The notes: generated by a model not told the origin, from the sequence alone. A stretch of 14,823 bases of DNA from an uncultured Acidimicrobiales bacterium (GCA_938008925.1 CALLIQ010000021.1:1-14823), one strand, 5' to 3'. Positions 1 through 5,519 are shown, counted from the first letter of the stretch. A program made the numbers and translations.

Positions 1-94
1 GTTTCTTGACGCGACCGGAAGCGGCGCCGGTGACCGGGTCGACGAAGCGGGCGAGGATCTTGGTGCCCCCGACGTCGACGCCGATGACGGTCAC
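1..94 (-). CDS. ROK-family sugar kinase (glucokinase-like), N-terminal fragment
   Basis: Only the first 31 codons lie in the window; the rest runs off the left edge. From a GTG start the protein reads (V/M)TVIGVDVGGTKILARF and continues. The D-x-G-G-T-K segment at residues 7-12 is the phosphate-1 (ATP-binding) motif at the N-terminus of ROK-family kinases and repressors. Because this motif is almost at residue 1, with no helix-turn-helix region before it, a kinase such as glucokinase is more likely than a ROK repressor; that step is inference. The start codon shares the bases GTGA with the stop codon of the upstream gene, so translation is probably coupled and the two genes co-transcribed. 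The substrate cannot be told from this fragment. Confidence 0.8.
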   Translation of the reverse strand, partial: MTVIGVDVGGTKILARFVDPVTGAASGRVKK

Positions 95-636
95 GATTCC
101 TCGGCGGGTGCTTCCTCGGCCGGAGCGGCCTCGTCCTCGGCGGTCTCAGCCTCGGGAGCGGCGTCCTCGGCAGCGGCGGCCTCGGCAGCATCGGCCTCCG
201 GGGCGTCCGCTTCGACAGCCTCGGGTGCTTCCACCTCTGCTTCGACGGCTTCTTCCTCGACCGGCTCTGCTTCTACCGGCTCTGCTTCTACCGGCTCTGC
301 TTCTACGGCTTCGACCGGAGGGGCTGCTTCAGCGACGGGTGCGGGCGCTTGCTCGCGACGGGGCTGGCGGGCCGGCTCCTCGTCACCGAGGTCCCAGTCG
401 AGACGGATCAGCTCGCGCTCGGCGTCGCGGTTGACCCGCTCGCGATTGCGGCGGAACTGCGGGTCGTGCTTCGGCAAGAGCAGCAGCCGTGCGTGCACCC
501 GGGCCCAGAAGTCATCGAGCATCTTCTCTTCGCCGAAATGGCCCCGCAGCTCCCAGTGAGGAGAGACCGGGCCGAGGTAGGCAATGGTGGCGTGGGCCAC
601 GGGTGGAAGATCTTCGAGCGTCTCGACGTCAGACAT
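91..636 (-). CDS. Unrecognised protein with acidic Ala/Glu/Pro-rich C-terminal tail
   Basis: I do not recognise this 181-residue protein. Residues 1-96 look folded: a hydrophobic stretch near 13-22 (VAHATIAYLG), then a basic Arg-rich helix around 60-80 (FRRNRERVNRDAERELIRLD). Residues about 97-181 are low-complexity and strongly acidic, dominated by Ala, Glu, Pro and Val, with three VEAEP repeats. No signal peptide or membrane span is evident. The frame is open upstream to an ATG at 741, but the ATG at 636 is chosen because a -10-like TACACT lies exactly 7 bases before it, which would give a leaderless mRNA; an ATG at 654 is the alternative. Its stop overlaps the ROK kinase start (GTGA), so the two likely form an operon. 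The tail could be a flexible linker or interaction segment; no function is assigned. Confidence 0.7.
   Translation of the reverse strand: MSDVETLEDLPPVAHATIAYLGPVSPHWELRGHFGEEKMLDDFWARVHARLLLLPKHDPQFRRNRERVNRDAERELIRLDWDLGDEEPARQPRREQAPAPVAEAAPPVEAVEAEPVEAEPVEAEPVEEEAVEAEVEAPEAVEADAPEADAAEAAAAEDAAPEAETAEDEAAPAEEAPAEES
261..305 (-). repeat. Three perfect 15-bp tandem repeats inside a coding tail
   Basis: The unit CCGGCTCTGCTTCTA (plus strand) occurs three times without mismatch at 261-275, 276-290 and 291-305. The unit length is a multiple of three, so copy-number change would keep the reading frame. It encodes the repeated VEAEP pentapeptide in the acidic tail of the minus-strand gene. Confidence 0.9.
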
Positions 637-643
637 TTGCGGG

Positions 644-649
644 AGTGTA
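644..649 (-). promoter_or_regulatory. -10-like hexamer TACACT, leaderless-type spacing
   Basis: On the minus strand TACACT is followed by seven bases and then the ATG at 636. The same TAnnnT-to-start spacing recurs before several genes here. There is no convincing Shine-Dalgarno sequence before this ATG, so transcription probably starts at or next to the start codon. No clear -35 box is visible. Confidence 0.45.
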
Positions 650-667
650 ACCATGGGCGGCTCACAG

Positions 668-700
668 GCAGAGGTGGGAGCAGAGGTGAGAACAGTTCTC
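668..700. promoter_or_regulatory. Direct repeat plus 13-bp palindrome in a divergent intergenic region
   Basis: Two copies of GCAGAGGTG start at 668 and 680 (12-bp period). Just beyond them, GAGAACAGTTCTC at 688-700 is a perfect inverted repeat with one central base. It is followed by a second, weaker inverted repeat (TCGAA/TTCGA arms at 699-703 and 709-713). The block lies between the divergent starts at 636 and 756. It sits about 20 bases upstream of the -35 element for the plus-strand whiB, a typical place for an activator or repressor site. The cognate regulator is unknown. Confidence 0.4.
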
Positions 701-720
701 GAAGAAATTTCGAAGTCTCG

Positions 721-746
721 GGAACCATTCGCCTGGGTCAAACGTC
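721..746 (+). promoter_or_regulatory. Putative ECF-sigma promoter for whiB (GGAAC-N17-CGTC)
   Basis: GGAAC at 721-725 and CGTC at 743-746 are 17 bases apart, matching the general ECF -35/-10 pattern (GGAAC with CGTC/CGTT) known for SigE-like factors. The -10 ends 9 bases before the ATG at 756, so the transcript would be leaderless or nearly so. An ECF sigma factor gene lies about 1.2 kb away, which makes it the obvious candidate to read this promoter; that link is inference. Confidence 0.5.
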
Positions 747-755
747 TCTACATGC

Positions 756-1007
756 ATGGAAACGACCTGGATGGCCCGTGGCAACTGCAACAACCACCCG
801 CCTGCTGTCTTCTTCCCCAGTGATGGCGTCGGCGTGGAGATCGCCAAGGAGATCTGCAGCACCTGCCCGGTGCAAGAACCCTGCCTGAACTACGCCCTCG
901 ACAACCGCGTCGACCACGGAGTGTGGGGAGCCACCTCGGAGCGTCAGCGTCGACGCATCTTGAAGGCCCGCCGCACCCGTCGTCTCGCACTCGGTCGAGC
1001 GAGCTGA
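756..1007 (+). CDS. WhiB-family iron-sulfur transcriptional regulator (small)
   Basis: This 83-residue protein has the four WhiB cysteines that bind a [4Fe-4S] cluster: C11, C34, C37 and C43 (C-x22-C-x2-C-x5-C). Next comes the WhiB turn at 55-59, here GVWGA instead of the usual G[VI]WGG, and a basic C-terminal segment (RQRRRILKARRTRR) suited to DNA contact. Known WhiB proteins bind the principal sigma factor and adjust transcription in response to redox state, nitric oxide or development. The ATG at 756 is preferred because the ECF-type promoter places the transcript start close to it. An in-frame ATG at 771 would remove five residues and still keep C11. The gene converges with the anti-sigma gene, leaving 31 bases between stops and no clear terminator. 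The target genes are unknown. Confidence 0.93.
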   Translation: METTWMARGNCNNHPPAVFFPSDGVGVEIAKEICSTCPVQEPCLNYALDNRVDHGVWGATSERQRRRILKARRTRRLALGRAS

Positions 1008-1038
1008 GCCGGTAGAAGACGAGCCCAGCGAGCTGAAC

Positions 1039-1788
1039 TCAGTCGGGGTTCGCGAACCCCAGCTGCGTCGTCCACTCGGACAACCGGCCGCCCAGGCTGC
1101 CCAAGAACGAGGCGGGCTGATCGAGTGACTGCACCACGGTTGCCACCTCGGCTGCGTCGAGTCCGACGATGGTGACGGTTGCATCGGCCGCCTGCACCAC
1201 CACGGTGTCGGTGCTCGGATCGGTCCAGGCCGCCACGCCTTCGATGGTCGTGCGACCTGCGGCTGGCAACTGATCGAAGTCGACCGAGCCGGGCTGAATG
1301 AAGATCGACGCCGCGCCATCGGTGCTGGCGAAGACCTGCTGCTCGAGCTCGGATCCGGCGAAGGTGGCCTGCCGTTCGAACCCTTCCGGCAACGACGCAG
1401 CGTTCGATGCGTCCTGGTCGGGGATGGGTTCGATCTGCACCGCGTCGTTGCCCGAGCCGATGGTGAACCCGAGGGCGGGATTCAACAGGTCGGAACCTGC
1501 GACATCGCCGGCCGTTGCGTCGTGCTGCGCGACGAGGTCGGCCACGGGCGGCACCACGAAGTCACCGTCGACACCGCCGAAGTCGACATCGCCGAGGCCA
1601 ACGAACGCACCGAGCGAGAGCACGGCGAGAGCGGCGAGCCCGGCCAGCGTGCGCCCGGCGTAGAGCGGCCGGTGGTTCAGCGCATCATCGATGAGCCCGG
1701 GCGGAGGGTCGACGAAGGGGAGACCGCCCAAGAGGTCGGTCACCTCGGCCTCCCATGCCTCTTCTGCGAGAAACTCGTCGGGGCTCAT
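1039..1788 (-). CDS. Probable membrane anti-sigma factor of the adjacent ECF sigma factor
   Basis: This 249-residue protein has a short acidic N-terminus (1-44), one membrane span at about 45-65 (rich in Ala/Leu/Gly), and a large outside domain at about 66-249. This is the layout of an anti-sigma factor with an external sensor part. The N-terminus lacks the H-x3-C-x2-C zinc motif of ZAS anti-sigma factors. Residues near 128-160 (LPEGFERQATF and QQVFASTDGAASIFI) recall the RseB/MucB C-terminal or DUF4367 fold, in which a Leu-Pro-x-Gly-Phe start is followed by a strand-rich segment; this is a resemblance by eye, not a search result. It lies directly downstream of the ECF sigma gene on the same strand, 157 bases away, with an ECF promoter of its own. 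Only the ATG at 1788 is available before an upstream stop. No Shine-Dalgarno is evident. Confidence 0.65.
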   Translation of the reverse strand: MSPDEFLAEEAWEAEVTDLLGGLPFVDPPPGLIDDALNHRPLYAGRTLAGLAALAVLSLGAFVGLGDVDFGGVDGDFVVPPVADLVAQHDATAGDVAGSDLLNPALGFTIGSGNDAVQIEPIPDQDASNAASLPEGFERQATFAGSELEQQVFASTDGAASIFIQPGSVDFDQLPAAGRTTIEGVAAWTDPSTDTVVVQAADATVTIVGLDAAEVATVVQSLDQPASFLGSLGGRLSEWTTQLGFANPD

Positions 1789-1799
1789 GCGATGCTCTG

Positions 1800-1825
1800 A
1801 ACGCCACGCCGGCGGTCAAGGTTCC
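1800..1825 (-). promoter_or_regulatory. Putative ECF-sigma promoter for the anti-sigma gene (GGAAC-N17-CGTT)
   Basis: On the minus strand GGAAC (1825-1821) is followed by 17 bases and CGTT (1803-1800). The gap to the ATG at 1788 is 11 bases, implying a leader of only a few bases. The spacing is identical to the element before the plus-strand whiB. If real, the sigma factor raises expression of its own inhibitor, a common negative feedback in ECF systems. Confidence 0.55.
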
Positions 1826-1828
1826 CCA

Positions 1829-1861
1829 TCGATCCAAACTGATCGGTTTTCGTCGGATCGA
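1829..1861. promoter_or_regulatory. Nested inverted repeats between sigma and anti-sigma genes
   Basis: Outer arms TCGATCC (1829-1835) and GGATCGA (1855-1861) are perfectly complementary. Between them AAACTGATCGGTTT (1836-1849) is a near-perfect palindrome with one mismatched pair. The element sits just upstream of the GGAAC box at 1821-1825, so it could be an operator. As RNA from the sigma gene it could also form a hairpin that separates the two genes. There is no T-run to support a classical terminator. Confidence 0.4.
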
Positions 1862-1896
1862 CCAGGTCAAACGATGAGGGTCGAGCCGGTGAGGAT

Positions 1897-1916
1897 GGGG
1901 TCGGGGTGGGTGAGGG
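1897..1916 (+). other. G-quadruplex-type motif in the sigma/anti-sigma gap
   Basis: The plus strand has four G-runs in 20 bases (GGGG-TC-GGGG-T-GGG-TGA-GGG). This is the template strand for the sigma-to-anti-sigma transcript. The short loops fit a classical quadruplex motif. It lies 30 bases past the sigma stop codon, where it could slow polymerase between the two genes; this effect is inferred only. Confidence 0.4.
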
Positions 1917-1945
1917 TCGGTGCATGGGAAGGAGAGGTTCGATAC

Positions 1946-2503
1946 TTAGACGCTCAAGGCGTCGCGAAGTCGCGAGCGGCCGCGGTGGATCCGGCTGCGG
2001 ACAGTTCCGATGGGGATGTCGAGGTGGTCGGCGATCTCCTCGTAGCTGAAGCCGAGCACGTCTTTGAGCACCACGGGTACGCGGTACTCGGGTACGAGCG
2101 TCATGAGGAGATCCTGGAGATGATCGGGCAGGTCGCGCTGGGCGAGCTCGGCTGTGACGCCGGGAGACCCCTCGATGAATCGATCGGGGTCATCGGGCAA
2201 CGGTTGGGTCGGTCGCCGCTTCTGCTTGCGAACTCGGTCGAGGAACGCGTTGGTGGTGATTCGGCTCAGCCAACCCTCGAAGTTACCGGGCTGGTAGTTC
2301 GCCAAACCTCGGCGAACGCGAAGCAGGACCTCCTGGACGAGGTCCTGTGCATCGTGGTGGTTGCCGCTGAGCCGATAGGCGACGCTGTAGATGAAGCGGC
2401 TGTGGGTGTGGGCCACCTCGTCCCACGTGGGGACACCCTCGACCGAACGCGAGGCAGCGGCCGATTCCGCACCAGCCGCTGCGACCACTCGATCAGACGC
2501 CAC
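1946..2503 (-). CDS. ECF (SigE-like) RNA polymerase sigma factor
   Basis: This protein of about 185 residues has the two-domain layout of group 4 (extracytoplasmic function) sigma factors. Region 2 is at about 33-98, with the DAQDLVQE motif at 51-58 that contacts core polymerase. Region 4 is at about 125-180, with a helix-turn-helix reading FSYEEIADHLDIPIGTVRSR. It should bind core RNA polymerase and read promoters with a GGAAC-type -35. The sequence resembles actinobacterial SigE. The GTG at 2503 is the longest start; GTG at 2488 is also possible, and the first 30 residues are low-complexity, so the true N-terminus is uncertain. It lies 30 bases after tatA and upstream of a membrane protein that is its likely anti-sigma factor. 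Mycobacteria also keep sigE, its anti-sigma gene and a tat gene close together. Confidence 0.93.
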   Translation of the reverse strand: MASDRVVAAAGAESAAASRSVEGVPTWDEVAHTHSRFIYSVAYRLSGNHHDAQDLVQEVLLRVRRGLANYQPGNFEGWLSRITTNAFLDRVRKQKRRPTQPLPDDPDRFIEGSPGVTAELAQRDLPDHLQDLLMTLVPEYRVPVVLKDVLGFSYEEIADHLDIPIGTVRSRIHRGRSRLRDALSV

Positions 2504-2533
2504 CGGTCACCCGGCGATTCAGCGCGCCGTTGG

Positions 2534-2710
2534 TCAGGTTGCGTCGCTCTGCTCGTCGGCTGACTCGCCCATTCCCTCGTCGAGACCGCTCTTGAACTCC
2601 TTTTGCGCACGGCCGACGTTGCGGGCCAGCTGCGGGAGTTTCGAGCCACCGAACAGCACGAGGAGGATGACGAGAATGATGAGGAGTTCTTGGGGCTTGA
2701 GGCCTGCCAT
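2534..2710 (-). CDS. tatA: Twin-arginine translocase subunit TatA/TatE
   Basis: This short gene encodes 58 residues. It has one N-terminal membrane helix at about 8-21 (ELLIILVILLVLFG), the conserved hinge FGGSKLPQL at 20-28, and an amphipathic helix (ARNVGRAQKEFKSGL). These are the marks of TatA/TatE, which oligomerises to form the passage for folded proteins exported by the Tat system. At 58 residues it is at the short end of the family, with a brief acidic tail. TatB is less likely because TatB usually carries Glu-Pro rather than Gly-Gly-Ser in the hinge and is longer. The ATG at 2710 has a -10-like TACCCT exactly 7 bases upstream and no Shine-Dalgarno, suggesting a leaderless mRNA. The ECF sigma gene follows after 30 bases and may be co-transcribed. 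tatC is not in this window. Confidence 0.93.
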   Translation of the reverse strand: MAGLKPQELLIILVILLVLFGGSKLPQLARNVGRAQKEFKSGLDEGMGESADEQSDAT

Positions 2711-2717
2711 GACGCAA

Positions 2718-2723
2718 AGGGTA
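2718..2723 (-). promoter_or_regulatory. -10-like hexamer TACCCT before tatA
   Basis: TACCCT on the minus strand is followed by seven bases and the tatA ATG at 2710. It would also serve the downstream sigma gene. No recognisable -35 box is present at the usual distance. Confidence 0.45.
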
Positions 2724-2840
2724 CCGCAGGAACCGCTGAGCGTGCTTCAGGCCACCACACTGCGAGATGGTGGCCGAGGTCTGCGGCCCCGTCGGTTCGG
2801 AACCCGACACGAGCAAAGGGGCGGCGGGGAGGCTGGCGCC

Positions 2841-3125
2841 TCAGGCGGTCTCGGTGGCGGCGGCTGCCTGGCGGGCCAGTGCACGCTGACGGCGAATGCG
2901 GCGACGTTCCCGCTCGCTCATGCCGCCCCAGATGCCGAACTTCTCGCCGTTGGCGAGCGCGAACTCGAGGCAGTCTTCACGCACGACGCAGCCCCGACAC
3001 ACTTCTTTGGCCTCACGGGTGGATGCGCCGCGCTCGGGGAAGAAGAGGTCTGGATCGACGCCGAGGCAGTTCGAAAACTCCTGCCATGACGTGTCGAGCA
3101 TGATGTGTTTGCGACCGATGCGCAT
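2841..3125 (-). CDS. WhiB-family iron-sulfur transcriptional regulator (WhiB2/WhmD-like)
   Basis: This 94-residue protein carries the WhiB cysteines C20, C43, C46 and C52 (C-x22-C-x2-C-x5-C), a canonical turn FGIWGG at 63-68, and a very basic C-terminal segment starting SERERRRIRRQRALARQ. The segment around ANGEKFGIWGG is typical of the WhiB/WhmD branch linked to septation and sporulation in other Actinobacteria; placing it there is inference from similarity by eye. The ATG at 3125 is supported by GGAGG seven bases upstream, one of the few clear Shine-Dalgarno sequences in the window; the ATG at 3101 is less likely. tatA follows after 130 bases with its own -10-like box. The upstream gap contains a perfect 16-bp palindrome over a possible promoter, so expression is probably repressor-controlled. 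Confidence 0.95.
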   Translation of the reverse strand: MRIGRKHIMLDTSWQEFSNCLGVDPDLFFPERGASTREAKEVCRGCVVREDCLEFALANGEKFGIWGGMSERERRRIRRQRALARQAAAATETA

Positions 3126-3132
3126 CGTGGTG

Positions 3133-3137
3133 CCTCC
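3133..3137 (-). promoter_or_regulatory. Shine-Dalgarno sequence (GGAGG) for the minus-strand whiB
   Basis: GGAGG lies seven bases before the ATG at 3125 and decides that start over the in-frame ATG at 3101. It implies a leadered mRNA, in contrast to the neighbouring genes. Confidence 0.7.
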
Positions 3138-3219
3138 AGCAAACGGCGGCGGAGCAGGTGCGCCCGGTACGACGCTCGACCTGGCACAAACTGACCAGAG
3201 GTGTCGGACGCCGCCCGCG

Positions 3220-3251
3220 ACATCGTGCCGCCGTTGTAATTACAACGATGT
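3220..3251. promoter_or_regulatory. Operator-like perfect 16-bp palindrome upstream of whiB
   Basis: CGTTGTAATTACAACG at 3232-3247 is a perfect palindrome in otherwise GC-rich DNA. An overlapping wider pair, ACATCGT (3220-3226) and ACGATGT (3245-3251), adds a second inverted repeat. The minus-strand bases TGTAAT (3244-3239) inside the palindrome match the -10 consensus at five of six positions, so a bound dimer would block the whiB promoter. The rest of the 3126-3348 gap shows no gene. The binding protein is unknown. Confidence 0.55.
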
Positions 3252-3348
3252 GACTATGCCGCTGAACGGCGAAAATGGCAAGCGGAACGCCCAGAAACAG
3301 TGGACTTTCTTTACCGCGCGTTCCGAACCGAGTGGGGGATGGTGCCCC

Positions 3349-5391
3349 TCACCGACCTCGAAGCAGCTTCTTCTTGTGCTCGATGAAGTCGACCAACACG
3401 TAGTCGCCGAGGTTCTGTGGCGTCGTGAAGAAGGCCCGACCCTGGTTCAGTTCGGTGAGGCGCTCCACGAAGTTCCGGAGCCCGCCGTCGGGATCGAGCA
3501 TGAAGGTGTTGATCGTGATGCCGGCCTTTGTGCATCGCATGACCTCGGCCATCGTCCGCTCCACCGTCTCGCGCGCCGGCGGGTAGGAGAAGAACGGTGC
3601 GCCGTCGGGCAAGAGGTGGGCCGTCGGCTCGCCGTCGGTGATCATGATGATCTGCTTCGTGCCGGACTCGCGAGCGAGCATCTTCTGGCTGAGCTGGAAG
3701 GCGTGGTGCATGTTCGTGCCGTACACGAAGTCCCATGACACCTCGGGGAGGTCGGCCGGCTTGAGCTCCTTGGCCACCTCGCTGAAGCTGACGATGCCCA
3801 AGTAGTCGTTGGGGAACTGGCTCGAGATCAGCGAGTACAGCGCCATCGCCACCTTCTTGGCTGGCAAGAAGTTGTCCCGCATCGGCATCGAGAGGGAGAG
3901 GTCGAGCATGAGCACCGTGCTCGATCGCACCTGGCGCTCGGTCCGCTCGATCTCGAAGTCGTCCGGGGTGAGGTTGACCGGCGTGCCGCCACCGGTGCGG
4001 CGGATCGCGTTGCGGACGGTGCGCTCGATGTGGAGGTTGAACGGGTCACCGAACTCGTATGGCTTGGTGTCGTAGTTGCGCTCGTGCCCGAGACCGGAGA
4101 TCTCCATGTCGTGGCGACCGAGCTTGTCGGCAGTCATCTTCGAGAACAGGTCGTCGAGCGCCTGCTGGCCGAGTCGGCGCAGACCCTTCGGCGTGAGCTC
4201 GAGCTTGCCTTCCTTGTTCTGGATGAGCCCCTGCTCCTCCATCATCTTGGCCAGCTCGCTCACCCGTTCGAGGCTCGCCGCCGACTCGTCACCGAGGAGT
4301 CGACGGACCTGGTCGAGGTCGACCTCGGCGAGCGCGGACGGCGAACTCGGCGACTGGAGGAACTGCTCGAGCTGATCGAGTTGGCCGAGCTCGGCGAGCA
4401 TCTGCGAGGCATCGGCCATGCCGAGCGGATCGAACCCCTCGAAGTCGTAGCTGCGCTCCCACCCGGCATCGGGGAACATCTGCTGAAGGTTCTGGCCGAG
4501 TCGGCTCATCTCGAAGTTGAGATCCATGTCCTCCATGAGCTGGTTGGACAGATCCATGAGCTGCTGGCGCTGCTCGGGCGTCATCGAGTTCATGAGCGCC
4601 TGCATGGCCGCCATCTGCTGCGCCATGTGCTCGAGCAGTTCATCGAGGTTCTGCGGATCGCCCGGGAAGAAGTCACCGAACTCCTCCATGAACTTCTCGA
4701 AGTTCTCCTGCTCGGTCTCCGGGTCGACCCCCTGCGCTCGGTCTTCGATGAGCTTGTTCAGCCCGGACATCATGTCCTTCATCCGGGCGAGGTCTTCGGG
4801 CGACATGTCTTCCATGGCGCCGGTCATGTTCTGGAACTGCTGGTTGACCAATTCGTTGCGGAGTTGCTCGACCAGCTCGTCGAACTTGGCCTGTGCTTCC
4901 TGCGACTCGAAGTCGTAGTTCTGGAGCGAGCGGACCTTCCCGGCGAGATCGTCGGGGAGCATGCCGAGCTCCATCGACTTGTTGGCCGTCGTCTCCTTGG
5001 CCAGCTCGGCGTTGCGCTGATCGTCGGCGCTCGCGTCGGGGTCGCCGAGCATCATGTCGGCGAGCGCGTTGCGGTCCTCGAGACCCTGCCGCTCGGCATC
5101 GACCACCTCGCTCAGCGCTTCGTTGATCTCGTCGTAGACGCCGCCGAGGTCGTGGTTCTCGAGACGCTGTTGGCGCTCCTCGCGGATCTTTTCGAGCATC
5201 TCGCGCAGACCCTCGACCCGTTCACCGTTGCGGTCCTCGAAGCCCTCCTGCATGAGTCTGCGGAGCGCCGCCATGGGGTCGCCGTGGTAGAGCAGATCGT
5301 CGGTCAGCTCGCCGAGGACATCGAAGGCGTCGAGCTCGAACCCCTTCTGCGAGCCATCCCACTGCGAGTAACGAAACCGCTGTCCGACCAT
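3349..5391 (-). CDS. VWA-domain protein, probable partner of a MoxR/ChlI-type AAA+ ATPase
   Basis: This 680-residue protein has three parts. Residues 1-100 begin MVGQRFRYSQWDG. A long helical, acidic, Met/Gln-rich middle region (about 100-400) contains MAQQMAAMQALMNSM. A C-terminal von Willebrand A domain spans about 490-680. The VWA metal site (MIDAS) is complete in its main parts: DLSLS at 497-501 and D586 in the segment TDGEP. Proteins of this build work with AAA+ ATPases of the MoxR/magnesium-chelatase type to insert metals or remodel target proteins. The AAA+ gene at 9197-10600 is the likely partner, although it is not adjacent. It is not a true magnesium chelatase as far as can be seen, since no pigment genes are present. 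The frame is open up to 5478, but the ATG at 5391 is chosen because upstream codons come from GC-rich repeats, and TAGGGT lies 5 bases before it. No signal peptide or membrane span is visible. Confidence 0.88.
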   Translation of the reverse strand: MVGQRFRYSQWDGSQKGFELDAFDVLGELTDDLLYHGDPMAALRRLMQEGFEDRNGERVEGLREMLEKIREERQQRLENHDLGGVYDEINEALSEVVDAERQGLEDRNALADMMLGDPDASADDQRNAELAKETTANKSMELGMLPDDLAGKVRSLQNYDFESQEAQAKFDELVEQLRNELVNQQFQNMTGAMEDMSPEDLARMKDMMSGLNKLIEDRAQGVDPETEQENFEKFMEEFGDFFPGDPQNLDELLEHMAQQMAAMQALMNSMTPEQRQQLMDLSNQLMEDMDLNFEMSRLGQNLQQMFPDAGWERSYDFEGFDPLGMADASQMLAELGQLDQLEQFLQSPSSPSALAEVDLDQVRRLLGDESAASLERVSELAKMMEEQGLIQNKEGKLELTPKGLRRLGQQALDDLFSKMTADKLGRHDMEISGLGHERNYDTKPYEFGDPFNLHIERTVRNAIRRTGGGTPVNLTPDDFEIERTERQVRSSTVLMLDLSLSMPMRDNFLPAKKVAMALYSLISSQFPNDYLGIVSFSEVAKELKPADLPEVSWDFVYGTNMHHAFQLSQKMLARESGTKQIIMITDGEPTAHLLPDGAPFFSYPPARETVERTMAEVMRCTKAGITINTFMLDPDGGLRNFVERLTELNQGRAFFTTPQNLGDYVLVDFIEHKKKLLRGR

Positions 5392-5396
5392 GCGCG

Positions 5397-5402
5397 ACCC
5401 TA
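5397..5402 (-). promoter_or_regulatory. -10-like hexamer TAGGGT before the VWA gene
   Basis: TAGGGT ends five bases before the ATG at 5391, implying a leaderless or near-leaderless mRNA. The identical hexamer precedes the AAA+ gene at 10608-10613, hinting at matched expression. AGGG could instead act as a weak Shine-Dalgarno. Confidence 0.4.
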
Positions 5403-5415
5403 ACCCGACACCGCA

Positions 5416-5458
5416 GCCCGTCCCCACCCGGCCCGTCCCACCCGGCCCGTCCCACCCG
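5416..5458. repeat. Tandem 14/15-bp repeats, G-quadruplex-prone on the minus strand
   Basis: Three copies of GCCCGTCCCACCCG (the first with one extra C) fill 5416-5430, 5431-5444 and 5445-5458. The minus strand therefore carries nine short G-runs with loops of one or two bases, a strong quadruplex motif. The block lies 14 bases upstream of the -10-like box for the VWA gene. It could tune promoter activity or be a slippage-prone spacer. No gene is visible in the 5392-5519 gap. Confidence 0.8.
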
Positions 5459-5519
5459 GCCATGGCGCGACAGGCCACAGGTTGGTGAGAGGGTTGGCGA
5501 GAGGGTGGCTGGAGAACGG

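Noticed and set aside
688..700. SOS (LexA) box reading of GAGAACAGTTCTC
   Set aside because: Actinobacterial LexA sites have four bases between GAAC and GTTC; here the halves are separated by one base.
349..888. 179-residue plus-strand open frame spanning the divergent region
   Set aside because: It overlaps both the minus-strand gene and the start of whiB in another frame, and has no motifs or start signals.
3331..3348. Possible terminator hairpin after the VWA gene (GGGG/CCCC arms)
   Set aside because: The stem is only about four pairs and is not followed by a T-run, so I do not claim it.
4030..5403. 457-residue open frame on the plus strand
   Set aside because: It is the antisense of the VWA gene. 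Its Glu/Leu/Val-rich composition is a mirror of the GC-rich codon pattern, and no family motif is visible.
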